This document shows positions 35,801 through 45,545 of a stretch of DNA of 64,000 nt, piece after piece. The stretch comes from Gari tellinella. Taxonomy: Eukaryota > Mollusca > Bivalvia > Cardiida > Psammobiidae. A program made the position numbers and the translations under genes. Under the pieces are notes generated by a model. That model saw only the letters and a program-made list of their open reading frames with translations. It was not told where the DNA came from and did not search any database. The stretch's first letter is position 1, and every line of letters starts with the position of its first letter. The stretch covers positions 28,292,742 to 28,356,741 of the forward strand of contig OV277870.1 of assembly GCA_922989275.2 (NCBI GenBank), written 5' to 3'.

Positions 35801-37927
35801 CCTGCTTTAAGCCACCATCTGCTAGCATACAGAAAATATTTCCCTTAATACATATTTGTAACTGTATAAATTGGAACTATTTTCTTCAGTGGAAGAATAA
35901 ATCAAATACGCTAAAAGTCGCTTCTATGAGGTAAAGGGTTAAAAAGGAAATAGCAATATACCCCTGCTGTACCTGTGGTTTTTACAGGCTGGTTCCCAGC
36001 ACACATGCGGTGTCTAATCCATGCTGTTCTATCGACATAGCCGAACTAGAAACAAACATACAAAATAATATCTAAGATAGACTCTGGTGTAAGGTTTCAA
36101 TATATTTCAATAAGCATATATAATTCAGACTTCAATATGGAGTTATTTTACCGGTTTTATATGTGTATCTACACTATGATATTCTGAAATAACCCCTCTA
36201 CTGCCAAAATATCCGTCTGCTTTTATTTCTCAAATTTAAACTTAAGGTATTTTGACTAAAAATATATTGAATCAACACCAAACAACAACTTTATAACAGT
36301 TTTCATTCAGTTTTCCCTTAGAGGAAATGGGCAAAGCAAATTAATGATTAGGTTGTTATTGCGCGAATTGGTAGTCGTTTTTATCGGTTTTGATGACTCG
36401 TTTCATAAATTAAGTACAACACAAACACTCGTGGTTCTTCAAGATATTCTATATCAGTATATATTCAGGTTTAGAAGAATTAACCCATTTCCGCGAAGTG
36501 GATTCTTCTATGTTTTGTATTGGATTAGTCCATTTTTTATCAAAGGGAAGCCTGGTCAAAATCTTCATTTTCATTTTGTTTTATATTGAAATTCCTATCA
36601 GCAAACAGTGTAGACTCTGATCAGACGCCGCATAATGCGGCGTCTTATCAGAGTTTTCACTGTTTGCTTATGTCCCATATATGGGATCGTGGGCACAAAT
36701 GGGATAAAACATTTCAGAAGTAGGATTGATACTGAAACGAGTCATACCATGTAAAAGCATCATTACCTGTGTCTCATATTCTACTTTAATCCATGCGTTG
36801 TGTCCTCCATCGCAGATTTCTTGCTTACACTGGGTGTGGTCAATATGTCCTATGATAGAAGACGTATTTTTTGCCTGGAATGGTAGAACTGTTAAATGTA
36901 GAATAGTGTGTTAGTCTGCACATTAGTATAAAACGAACCGCAAACGCAAGCCAAAAAAATGTGAAAAATGGCGTGGTTTTGGAAATATTGGCGATTTATA
37001 TCAGTCTGAGTATCGGACAGTTTTGACACCTTGATCAACAGTTATCAAGTATTTGAGTTGAGAATGTAATCGCTGTCAAGAATCTGACCTATCAAATGCC
37101 TTAAAAACAACTCAACTTAAATGCTTTATAAACTTGGATCCTGTTGATATTGAATTTACATTGAATCCCTTTAAGTGCAATTTAAGTGTTTAATTAAAGA
37201 TATGCGTAATGATGTGGTAGAGAACGTGCAAACAAACAGAAAGGACTGGTCTTATAGCGAGTACATCCTCTAATAATTGACGATTTCCGACTATGTCTAA
37301 GTTTTTACGCCAAGTGCCTACCCATGGCAAATGATCAAGTTTACCACTGACAGTTTTCAAATCTACGAACGGATATCCTTACCAAAACAAACTGAATTCA
37401 AAGGCAATGTACATAAACCTAAGCTAAAAATCAGTACTTATACGACATATGTATAACACGTATACACGCAATGACGTGTAATAACGCTCCGCCCCGTCTA
37501 TTTTCACGAATACTTGTCCTTATGCAGTCTAACCTTAATTTAAACCGCTCATAAAGTCAAATAAGGACTATTGCTTACAAAGCTAGTCACTCTGTGACGT
37601 GCAATTGATGGTTGCTTTTTCTATCAGCTGACCTGAGCCTCATCTGTTTTAAGCTTCAAGCAACGATAATCTGCCAATTAACTTTTCCTCACGAGAGTGT
37701 TTTAAGCTGGAATAATCCCGTCCTCACGAAAAAGGAAGAACTAATAACCGACTCTTATTGGCCAACGGCACAGAATTCCACCAAAAGGCGGTTTAAACGG
37801 TTAGCAACATTACCTCTTGGTAGACCTTTACACTGTACACTTGGTCATTGCACACACATGCATAATATGCCACTGTCCCTGTACATAATGAACAGAAGAT
37901 GGCGAATACCAGCGCTGAAAACTGCAT
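26526..37927 (-). CDS. Gene B: secreted C-type lectin domain protein with Cys module and Thr/Pro stalk
   Basis: Seven exons join in frame: 37814-37927, 36767-36874, 35973-36045, 34488-34541, 33311-33370, 30693-30977, 26526-26824. They total 993 nt and encode about 330 aa, with junction phases 0,0,1,1,1,1. Residues 1-20 are a signal peptide. Residues 21-101 carry six Cys (24, 26, 54, 59, 89, 101) and a sequon at N41. Residues 102-137 are a Thr/Pro stalk. Residues 140-288 are a long-form C-type lectin domain with the WIGL motif, SNWKP, GYWDD and YICQF. Inferred disulfides are 142-164, 182-286 and 255-269. The usual EPN/QPD calcium and sugar motif is not obvious (HHLN in its place), so binding specificity is uncertain. 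The C-terminus after residue 289 is doubtful. Confidence 0.85.
27000..27930. repeat. Diverged repeat units with TGACCCCAG(G)GGC motifs
   Basis: Several passages recur with drift: GATTTCACTATATAACT (27350, 27671), TGGGGTCATTTTTACCCCAG-like (27395, 27715), and CCAAATATCTAAGC-like (27151, 27467, 27871). The period is about 320 bp, with a shorter last unit. This looks like an old dispersed repeat of a kind common in molluscs. It lies in the last intron of gene B. Confidence 0.65.
28036..28845. mobile_element. TA-flanked element with TACAGTATAACCTCTGT ends (about 810 bp)
   Basis: Left end TATACAGTATAACCTCTGTTA and right end ACAGAGGTTATACTGTATA. Internal motifs GGATAACAGAGGT and CGGTTAACAGAGGT repeat near both ends. 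CAGT-starting ends and TA sites resemble pogo/Tigger-type Tc1/mariner elements. No transposase frame was seen. Confidence 0.78.
30563..30665. mobile_element. Foldback family W, short copy next to CTLD exon 6 of gene B
   Basis: GTTGTAGATCGTTCTGAGATC and CAATCAAATGCTTGAGAACG. It lies 28 bp past the donor of exon 6 of gene B. Confidence 0.65.
30693..30977 (-). CDS. Gene B exon 6: first two thirds of C-type lectin domain
   Basis: A 285-nt phase 1-1 exon encoding residues 137-231. It shows C142 and C164 (the long-form pair), C182 followed by VGGHLVHI, the E-D-E-Q helix end, WIGLHD and YYWTD. The acceptor is AAAACTTCAG and the donor GTAAGT. The 21 residues between C142 and C164 are more than in most long-form domains. 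Confidence 0.9.
31240..33300. other. Intron 5 of gene B, no extra feature seen
   Basis: The intron between exon 5 (33311-33370) and exon 6 (30693-30977) has few recognisable MITEs, in contrast to neighbouring introns. Confidence 0.5.
33311..33370 (-). CDS. Gene B exon 5: Thr/Pro stalk
   Basis: A 60-nt phase 1-1 exon encoding residues 117-136, rich in Thr and Pro (includes KPATTNPQTPRPS). The acceptor is a strong TATTTTTCTTGCAG and the donor is GTAAAT. Confidence 0.82.
34050..34262. mobile_element. MITE family T (AACCCCTTCGCTGCC ends), full length
   Basis: Begins AACCCCTTCGCTGCCGTGAC and ends GGCAGTGAAGGGGTTAA. The centre is a near-perfect hairpin with GATCAGACGCCGCGTCACG in one arm. It lies in an intron of gene B and is the cleanest T copy in the window. 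Confidence 0.88.
34488..34541 (-). CDS. Gene B exon 4: stalk with one Cys
   Basis: A 54-nt phase 1-1 exon encoding residues 99-116 (begins ATCDTITDLV) with C101 and a Thr/Pro-rich end. The acceptor is TTATATTTGTAG and the donor GTATAG. Confidence 0.78.
35460..35694. mobile_element. MITE family P, degraded left end
   Basis: The palindrome (AAAGCATGCTGAAAG to GCAGCCTGCTTTAAG) is followed by a right end TTTAAAGGGTTAA that runs straight into the next P copy. The left terminus is not clear. Confidence 0.7.
35691..35942. mobile_element. MITE family P, full length, in intron 3 side of gene B
   Basis: Begins TTAACCCTTTACCTG and ends GGTAAAGGGTTAA, 252 bp. The central palindrome is intact. It shares its left TTAA with another P copy ending at 35694. 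It lies 30 bp downstream of the exon 3 donor of gene B. Confidence 0.9.
35973..36045 (-). CDS. Gene B exon 3: Cys module, second half
   Basis: A 73-nt exon, phase 0 to 1, encoding residues 75-98, beginning FGYVDRTAWI and containing C89. The acceptor is TGTTTGTTTCTAG and the donor GTACAG. The intron before it sits at exactly the same alignment position as in gene A. Confidence 0.84.
36480..36706. mobile_element. MITE family Q (TTAACCCATTTCCGC left end) with the same core hairpin
   Basis: Begins TTAACCCATTTCCGC and ends GGCACAAATGGGATAA. It carries CAAACAGTGTAGACTCTG and GATCAGACGCCGCATAATG in a clean hairpin at about 36603-36665. A partial copy lies at 50484-50600. Confidence 0.8.
36767..36874 (-). 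CDS. Gene B exon 2: Cys module
   Basis: A 108-nt phase 0-0 exon encoding residues 39-74, with sequon N41, C54, C59 and a closing AWIKVEYETQ. The acceptor is TACCATTCCAG and the donor GTAATG. Gene A has no intron where this exon begins. Confidence 0.83.
37814..37927 (-). CDS. Gene B exon 1: signal peptide
   Basis: A 114-nt exon, phase 0 at its end. It begins MQFSALVFAIFCSLCTGTVA, a strong signal peptide, followed by YYACVC, which parallels RCIC in gene A. The donor is GAG|GTAATG. Its phase matches the exon ending at 36874. Confidence 0.8.
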
Positions 37928-38007
37928 ATCTCTTCAGGTATTTCGGTTCAATAAACACTGCACGTTAAAAAAAAGGCAACAGTTAATAAGATTCTATTCA
38001 CGATTGC

Positions 38008-38250
38008 TGTGGAGAAGACGTTATTCTTTCTCGTTTAAACGTTAAAGAAACAGAAGTGCATTGTTATATAATGTAGATAATAACTTTTTTTAATGTCTAA
38101 CTATTTAGTTTAATCTGAGTGACAAACAGTCTGGAGCCTGATCAGAAGCCGGGTCACCCATTGACTGATTTGACTCCAAACTGTTTGAATTGGAAATTGT
38201 AATTCTGGCGTAAACGCATTTATTGGGAAGAATAACGTCTTCTCCACTTT
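38008..38250. mobile_element. MITE family S just upstream of gene B
   Basis: GTGGAGAAGACGTTATTC on the left and AATAACGTCTTCTCCAC on the right are inverted matches. The core hairpin is diverged (GATCAGAAGCCGGGTCACC). It lies 80 bp upstream of the start codon of gene B, so it could sit in the 5' leader or promoter. Confidence 0.8.
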
Positions 38251-38419
38251 TTGCAGAGGAAAAGACGTAACTTATCCTCAATAGTTTCATTGTTACGTCA
38301 TAAAAAGCATATGCATGAATTGTTTTAGTCTTCTACAGTAAATAGCATACCCCGAATGTAGCTAACCGTTATTATGGAGCAACCGTATTTATAACTCAAT
38401 AATTGATAATTTGAAATTA

Positions 38420-39200
38420 TTGTAAGATTACATGTAGTTTGTCACCGGCTGTGACCTTGGCATTTATCTCAATTACAGACAGGTATTGTTTGTAAAATAC
38501 AACATAAACCACATCAGTTATGGGTACCAAATTTGATGTATGAGTATATCTTTGGTTGGCATAGTATCTAATGCAATTTTCAGACACCCTGTTAACTTGA
38601 CCTTTGAAAACTGTATCCTGGTCATATTTTCTTTTCCACAATCGTTACAGAAAAAAAATGTTCGAGTATTCATCTTGATGTGGCAGTGTCGCCGCCTACC
38701 ATTTAAGGTAACTGTGACTATACCAGGGCTCCAGAGAAAGGGGGTATTTAAAAAAACTAAAATCTTTATTTCTGCCTCAAACCCTATGGTGTCACTACTC
38801 ATTAGAATTGTCTCGAAGAGACAATTCTAATCAGTTGTAACACCATAGAATATAATACTAAGTGAGAAAATGTTAGATTGGTACAGTTTACTCCCTCTTA
38901 TCTGGAGCCCTGCTACACACCGACATTTTAGCCTAAGTATAGAAGGATCACGTGCCTATATATTCAGAGCTACTAGGGATACCCAAATACTGCGAGTTGG
39001 TACATCTTGGGATTGCGTAGTGTCTCATCTAACTTTAAGGTACTTGAGTTTCAGCCTCAATTTTGAAAACAGTTTATTTGGAACTTAGTTTCTATACCAC
39101 ATCAGCAGCAGGCAATTTATTAGGTGTATGTGTGAGTAGGTAGTTCCTGGCAAGGCGCAATATATCTTACGATTTTCAGGTAGCTGTGACCTTGACCATG
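38420..39200. repeat. GTGACCTTGACC-type dispersed repeat, split by a MITE
   Basis: GCTGTGACCTTGGC (38438), ACTTGACCTTTGAAAACTG (38595) and CTGTGACCTTGACCATGTCC (39183) are motifs of a repeat class common in mollusc genomes. Similar tracts occur at 45040-45240, 53360-53850 and 61330-61520. The repeat is interrupted at 38722-38926. Confidence 0.6.
38722..38926. mobile_element. MITE with AGGGCTCCAGAGAAAG ends
   Basis: Left CAGGGCTCCAGAGAAAGGGG and right CCCTCTTATCTGGAGCCCTG, with a central hairpin AATTGTCTCGAAGAGACAATT. A truncated piece of the same hairpin (CTCATTAGAATCGTCTCG) is at 10998 and 16768. Confidence 0.85.
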
Positions 39201-39524
39201 TCCTTTGATCTCTTAAATAAACAGACGATTGTGCGGTAACCAGTGCCATAAAACTCAAACCTGACCAATCAAATGCTTAAGAAAGATCTTAGATTCAACT
39301 CAAAAGCTTTATAATCGGTCGAAGTATATTTTCCATACTATAAAAACTAGAAAAACAGTCCTTCGTGTGCGATTACAGTTTTGGATGTCGACTTATCGCG
39401 ATCTATTTTCAAATACTGTGTATGAGTATATTTGGTCTGCATGTAACAACAAAATGCATTTCAGCGCCAATATATTTTAGAATGTCTGTCACTTACTGTT
39501 ACCCAGTTCTTGTTTATTTTTACA

Positions 39525-39835
39525 TAAAGAAAAAAAAACGTCTCCCCTGTAGCGTAAAAAGAAAACAGCAATGATAATGAGTATTAGTAATAGCGTATAC
39601 AGATGTAACAGTGAAGTAGGCATTGTGCATTTGCAATCTACGTGTTTATGCTTAAATATTATTTCCAATTGCAAATTTATTTTAGCCAGACCAGATGGTT
39701 TGACCAAACTCCAAACTGTTTTGGGGCCCATATTAAAATAAATAGTAAGCAATTTGACAGAGTTGTAATTTTCTAAGTTTTAGCACATTGCATTTGCCTT
39801 GAAACGAGAAATAATAATATCTTCTCCATTGCATT
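39525..39835. mobile_element. MITE family S, strongly decayed
   Basis: GTCTCCCCTGTAGCG on the left, a remnant of the core (CCAGACCAGATGG then CTCCAAACTGTTTTG), and ATAATATCTTCTCCATTGCA on the right. Confidence 0.45.
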
Positions 39836-39902
39836 TATATGTTACCTAAATAATTAGCAGGTGAATATATTACTTCTCCGCCCAGTTACAGTTAATCAAT
39901 CT

Positions 39903-40237
39903 ACAGTACTCCTTCACAACCACGGTTTCACTCCTCACAACAATGCTTGCCACTGCACTGTTGTTTAACAAGACAATTACCGTATGTTTAACCCCTTCAC
40001 TGTCATGCCATAATCTAGCTTTAAGGTTTCTCATCTAAACAAAATGTCATCCTAAAATTTAGGTAACATGACTAAAGTAATAACATAAAAAGTTTTGGAT
40101 CCTGATCAGACGCCGCGTCCCCAAATGCTTGCAAATAACCATTTCACTCAGGTTAAGACCGTATCCCTCCCTATAACAACTCCCTCCGAACAAAAGGCAA
40201 AATCTATGTGGCCAAATAGGTGTAGAGAGGAAGCAAA
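39903..40237. mobile_element. MITE family C with a T-family segment inside
   Basis: Left TACAGTACTCCTTCAC, right GGTGTAGAGAGGAAGC. A T-type left end (TTAACCCCTTCACTGTC at 39989) and one arm of the GATCAGACGCCGCG core lie between them. Confidence 0.6.
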
Positions 40238-40449
40238 GTACTGCGTTTTGTCTGTTATATTTGTATTTTTACTCAAAATGAAACTGGACGTATTTATTAG
40301 AACAAGGGAGAAAACCTTATTCGGCGTACCGCTTCAGTTCCACATGTGTTGTCGTTTCTATCCATATCATTATGGTCCCATAACATTCTTAATAAAACAT
40401 TTAACACTGAGCAGCAAATTGTGGTTTAGAAAGGTTTCCAGATAATGAT

Positions 40450-40560
40450 AAGCGTTCCCTCACTACAACCCTCCTAACAACGATTTCTTCCTTACAAGAA
40501 TGATTGCCGCTGTTTCCCAAGCAAGATGTTTCTGTCTAACCTTTTCCCTACTGTAAAATT
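40450..40560. mobile_element. Family C left-end fragment
   Basis: GCGTTCCCTCACTACAACC, CCTCCTAACAACG and CCTTACAAGAATGATTGCCGC match the left part of family C. No right end was found. Confidence 0.5.
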
Positions 40561-41429
40561 GTCGTTAGCTGTTTTTCTCAAGGTTATGCTGTTGACATTT
40601 AGATAGAAGAGACCATAGATATCTTAAGAGACTAGATTTTAAGATATCTATTGAAGAGACATTGCAATAAACTCTCCCTTATGTGCTTGCTGGAAGATAT
40701 CATTATAGATACACAAAGGTGAATTAACACACTGCAGTGTTTGTCCATACAACATATCATTATATACGATATATCAAACAATGCAAATCTCGTTGACATT
40801 TCGGTGTTGGATTATTTTAAAGATATATAATGTTGATGAAATACACTGCAGTGTTCGTCCAAACTGAATATCATTATATATTAACTATCAAACGATACTC
40901 ACCATAAAATTCAGGGAGTGTGTTTGTAATCGTTGCAAGTGGTATACACACCTCTTATCTTAGTGACCTTATCAGAAATATGTGTGATCTCTGAATTTCG
41001 AAATAATGTGGTTCTGAAACCTGTACACATTCATAGACTCTAAAACATTTATTTCACTTCAAGATGTACACGATAGTTTCTTTGTTGAGGTCTGTTTCTG
41101 CCATCTGTGGGCTGATTGGACGTCACAGACAGAGGGGATCTTATACAAATAATTCGTACGCGATGCCCTACTCATATTTCTCTGCTTCTTTCGGATGCCT
41201 AGGGTAAAGCACTGATGTATCGGACTTGGGCTTAAACAGTCTCATCCGAAGGACTTGGTCCGGCTGGGGGTCGAACTCATGTCTCCTGATATCATAGTCA
41301 AGTTACTACTTGACCACGTCTGTCGATCCTACATATTCATTAACGATTCAATGAAGACACTTAGTTGGTTCCAAATACATAGTGTTGCTTAACTCTGTAC
41401 TTCATTGCCTTTTTCTTTTTTTCAAGACG

Positions 41430-41660
41430 CGTTGTCATTCAAAAGCAGGTTGAAAGTTAAGCAAAATGCTCCCAAATGCGCATTCTGCTTACGTTCAGTC
41501 TGCTTTCTTCCAGTCTGCTTTAAGTTTCATCTGCTTTATAGCATAAATTACTGTATTTGTTATAATGCATATTCATGACTGTATTAATTGGAACTAATTT
41601 CTTCAGTTGAGGAATACATTAGGGATGTAAAATACGATTTTATTGGGAAATGGGTTAACG
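41430..41660. mobile_element. MITE family P, degraded
   Basis: Contains AAAGCAGGTTGAAAG, then a CATTCTGCTT arm, a short duplicated TCAGTCTGCTTT segment, and a right end GGGAAATGGGTTAA. Confidence 0.65.
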
Positions 41661-41906
41661 CAAGCCAACTTTTTTTAATTTTAATGATTTTGAATTTCAA
41701 TTTAACCTTTTTCGAAATACTGATGGACATCGTACTTGTCCCTCCACAGAAGCGCACATTGACACTTCTACTTATTCAACAAAATATGATTATGCTGAGC
41801 ACAAGAGCTGACTGTGAAGCAGCAACCTTTTTAGGGGATGTCTACTTAACTTTGCATCTTGCTTTAAACAGTCACTTGCCATATACATAGTTTCTTAATT
41901 ACACAA

Positions 41907-42464
41907 AATCTCTCTCTACAACGACACCTAATGGGAGACACAGGCTGTGTGTATTGTTCGGAGGGAGTCGTTATATGGTGAGAAAATAAAGACTTTGCGT
42001 ATATTTGCATTTGCAAACAGCTTGAATCCAGATCAGACGCCGTGTAACGCGGCGTCTGATCTGGAATTAAACTGTTTGTTACTCGTCATTATACTTATTC
42101 TATCAAAATGTCCACTTATAAGTCTCTTTAAGAAGAAAAACAACAACAGAAGACAATTGCAATTTTATTTGCAACAACTTGAATCCATAGCAGACGCCGC
42201 GTCACGCGGCGTCTGATTCGGATTCAAACTGTTTGTTACTCGCCATTATATTTTTCTATCAAAAATTTCCACTTATATTTTTTATTTATAAAAAACAGCA
42301 GACGACAATTTAAACATACGACATTTCAACAGTAAAGGTGTTAGACATAATTTCCGTGTTTAGGGAACTGTGGTAAGAGTCGTTGTAAGAAGGAAGTCGT
42401 TGTTGTGAGGACCGTTGAAAGGAGGGAGCACTGTAGTTGACTTGCCGTTTATCGGTACAGTATT
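41907..42464. mobile_element. Family C-like element with two tandem core hairpins
   Basis: GGAGGGAGTCGTTATATGG and CTACAACGACACC on the left; GAGGACCGTTGAAAGG and GGGAGCACTGTA on the right. Two GATCAGACGCCG-type hairpins (about 42019-42078 and 42178-42238) are 159 bp apart, each followed by a similar TTACTCG(T/C)CATTATA stretch. Confidence 0.7.
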
Positions 42465-42576
42465 AATCCAAACTGTTTCACTCATACCTACAGCGTTTGC
42501 TTGTAACACGCATTGGTCCAAGGTTATAAAACTTTTAAAATTAATCAGAGATCGTTATAAAGCATTTAATTGGTGT

Positions 42577-42955
42577 GATTTGACATTTTGCTCAGGGTGA
42601 TAAGTCACAAGGCTTCTGTGTTCAGTTAATGATCGTTTTCAAGCACTTGATTGGTCAGATTTGACATTTTGCTCAGGGTAATAAGTCAAAAGGCTTCTGT
42701 GTTTAGTTTATGATCGTTTTCAAGCACTTGATTGGTCAGATTTGACATTTTGCTCAGGGTAATAAGTCAAAAGGCTTCTGTGTTTAGTTTATGATCGTTT
42801 TCAAGCACTTGATTGGTCAGATTTGACATTTTGCTCAGGGTAATAAGTCAAAAGGCTTCTGTGTTTAGTTTATGATCGTTTTCAAGCACTTGATTGGTTC
42901 ATCAAGTGCTTGAGAACGATCTTAGATTCAACACAAACTCTGTATGAACTTGAAC
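42577..42955. repeat. Family W copy with an 81-bp tandem array in its stem/loop
   Basis: Four starts of GATCGTTTTCAAGCACTTGA at 42631, 42712, 42793 and 42874 give an exact 81-bp period. The last unit closes into the opposite arm (ATCAAGTGCTTGAGAACGATC). Units 2-4 are almost identical. Confidence 0.92.
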
Positions 42956-43129
42956 CATGGTTTTCTGCAGCATTGGGAGAGATCTTTATCTGAAATTATG
43001 ACGTCATAATTTTCTTAATTGAAAACAAAACAACAACATGCATGTTTGTGTCAAACAATTCGAATCCTGATCAGACGCCGACAAGTCAGTTTCTGATCTG
43101 GATCCATACTGCTTGTAATGAAAATACAT

Positions 43130-43353
43130 TTAACCCATTTGCTCTAAATGAAGCTGAAAAACGCGTTTGTTAACAGTTTTAATCTTGATCAGACGCGGCG
43201 TCTGATCAGGATCAAAACTGTTTGACACATGTTTTGAAATTTCTTCAGTCATACGGCCTTATTTTTAACTTTGAAACGACATGGCAGACAACAAAAATGA
43301 AACAGACCACAATGAAACGGTGACGGGTTAAACATCTCACGCAGTGAAAGGGT
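43130..43353. mobile_element. MITE family T with shortened hairpin loop
   Basis: Left TTAACCCATTTGCTC; hairpin GATCAGACGCGGCGTCTGATC without the usual loop bases; right GCAGTGAAAGGGTTAA at about 43340-43355. An inner GGTGACGGGTTAA may be a second right end. Confidence 0.7.
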
Positions 43354-43662
43354 TAATTGGTGGGCATCAATGGGTTCATTTAAAAAGAATAACGTCTCTT
43401 CTCAACGCGTATGTAATGTTTGTGATTCAGTATTTAATATACAGCTTGTTTTTAGCTAGTTGATTGTAACTACGGTTTTTTATTGCTGTGTGTATTATGC
43501 TTCGACTGTTTCGACTGTTGCGCTATTGTTGTGGATTTGGTATGTGAGGTTTTCACAAAATTTGTAAAACCATTTGCGTTCAAAACGCGACTTGACTGTT
43601 ATTTGCAGGCATTTTTTACTTAAATTAGAGGTCTCAATTCAGTTTATAAACTCGATTTTAAG

Positions 43663-43889
43663 CATTAACTCCATATCCCGTTTCTAGTTGTGAAGACAGG
43701 TGACCCACTTAAAGCAGGTTGGAAGTAAAGCAGAACACGCATAAAGACACATTCTGCTTTACTTTCAGCCTGCTTTAATCTACCGTCTGCTAAAGTATAT
43801 GTTCATGACCGAATCAATTGGAATTAATTATTTCGACGGAGGAAAAGACTGCATACGCTTAAAGGGGTGTCTTTAGGGGGAGGGTTTAT
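43663..43889. mobile_element. MITE family P, degraded
   Basis: Left end ATTAACTCCATATCCC, palindrome at about 43711-43778, right end GGGGGAGGGTTTA. Confidence 0.65.
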
Positions 43890-43976
43890 CTGTAATACTC
43901 TTAGTATGACAATCTTTGTAGACGGCAATTTTGACAGCCGTATGACGGCGAGAAATGGGTAAATAGTCGACCGTAT

Positions 43977-44229
43977 CAGGGCTGCCATTTCTCCGGATTT
44001 TTCCTAAATCTTCGGATGTTTTCTTGTACATGGTAGCTTAAAGCAGGCTGAAAGTAAAGCAGAATGCGCTAAAGGCGCATTCTGCTTTACTTCATGCCTG
44101 CTTTAAGGAGCGACGTGTCAAAACAAGTAGAAACAGACGATGGAGTAAAGGTACGATTCGTAAATTCGCACTAGAAAAATGCAAATTTGGAAATCTTAGG
44201 ATGTTTCATGTCAACTTATGGCAGTCCTG
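43977..44229. mobile_element. MITE family G, full length
   Basis: Begins CAGGGCTGCCATTTCTCCGG and ends ATGGCAGTCCTG. Between these ends lies a clean copy of the P-family core palindrome (about 44036-44106). Confidence 0.88.
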
Positions 44230-44249
44230 CCGTATGTATTTCAGGACCA

Positions 44250-44410
44250 AAGGTTCTCAAGCATGTGATTGGTCAGATTAGAACTTTTTCTCGTCTGAGT
44301 TCGTTCTAAAGAATTTGATTGGTTACATCTGAGCTTTTTGCTCAGCAAAAGCTCAAATCTAACCTATCGAATGCTCTTTGACGATCACAACTCAAACGCT
44401 TCATAATATA
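44250..44410. mobile_element. Family W foldback, two overlapping arms
   Basis: TTCTCAAGCATGTGATTGG, then TTCTAAAGAATTTGATTGG, and a single opposite arm AGCTCAAATCTAACCTATCG. It is an internal duplication of the left arm. Confidence 0.7.
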
Positions 44411-44446
44411 GTAGTTTTGTGCATCTTTAGATGACGTTGTATCACG

Positions 44447-45036
44447 TACAGTTTTCCCTCCCAACAGCGGCCCTCCAAACAACGACTCTCTTCTTATAAC
44501 GACCCTTCCCGCGGATCCCTAAATAGGACAAGTATATCTAACCATTTCATGGATGCAGTAACTTCTGCTTAAATCTGAATAAGGGGAGATCCTTTGAAAG
44601 CAAAGAAAACAAAGCAAATACTGAAAATTGCAGACTCGGTTTAATTGAGTCTGTTCATGAGCAATACTGAAATATGCAACAGTGCTCACGCCCCCTAGCA
44701 CCAGCTTAAGCGGAATTCAACTTTCAACTGTAAATGCGCTGAAATCAATGATTCCAAAGGACCAGAAAGTATAACAACACTGAGAATGAAGTACGGGGCG
44801 ACTTTTTACAGCCGCCACACAAGCACTTAACATCTGCTGTTGTGAATTTTCTCAAAGTAACATAATGGACATTTTGACAGAAAAAGTTTATTGACGAGTG
44901 ACAAACAGCTGCGTCTGATTTAGATTTAAGCTGTTTGCAAATTAAGGCCAATTTCCCTCCCTTTAACGACTCGCTCCGAACAACGCACACAATGTTTGTC
45001 TCCAATTGGGTGTCGTTGTAGAGAGGGGGTGCTGTA
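44447..45036. mobile_element. Family C element, 590 bp, carrying extra sequence
   Basis: Left TACAGTTTTCCCTCCC, right AGAGGGGGTGCTGTA. Only a short core remnant (CAAACAGCTGCGTCTG at about 44903) is left. Confidence 0.7.
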
Positions 45037-45301
45037 TTACCTTTTAGGTTACTGCAACTTTGACTTTAACCTTTAATCTCCATCAGAGAAAATTATTGTC
45101 AAGAGCCTATTGCCTATGCCAGGCCTGCATGGGATACTAAATTCGAAGTGTGAGTACATCTTTGAATAGCGGTGTGTTGTTCCAAAGCATTTGCAAATCA
45201 GTGTTCTTAACTTTCGATTTTAATAGGTACTATTGTTTCTAAGAGGGATCTTAATCCGCTAAATCATCTAATGATGCACCATACTATTCCATGCAGCTCT
45301 A

Positions 45302-45545
45302 GGGCCCGTTTCATAAAACTTCGTACGACAGTTTCAAATATTATTTATCTATCTATCCAATCCCTGTCTTGTGACACACTCCATCTATTCATGTCTTGTG
45401 ACAACTTTTTTGAATCGTCTTGAAAAGACAGTTCCAAAGATAGATCAAACGACAGGAGTAGATAGAGAAATCAGAAATTAAATGTATTTTGAAGTTTTGA
45501 TTTACGACCGTTTTTTGTCGTACGAAGTTTTATAAAACGAGTCCC
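45302..45545. mobile_element. Foldback MITE family R, diverged
   Basis: Ends GGGCCCGTTTCATAAAACTT and AAGTTTTATAAAACGAGTCC, with the central GAATCGTCTTGAAAAGAC. Confidence 0.85.

Noticed and set aside
37612..37968. 118-codon plus-strand frame
   Set aside because: It lies antisense to the signal-peptide exon of gene B, which has splice-site and phase support.
38600..38802. Frames over both strands at 38518-38830
   Set aside because: They cross the boundary between a dispersed repeat and an inserted MITE, so they cannot be one gene.
42601..42900. CRISPR-like array of regular repeats
   Set aside because: The 81-bp period is continuous with no distinct spacers; it is a tandem amplification in a foldback arm of a eukaryotic genome.
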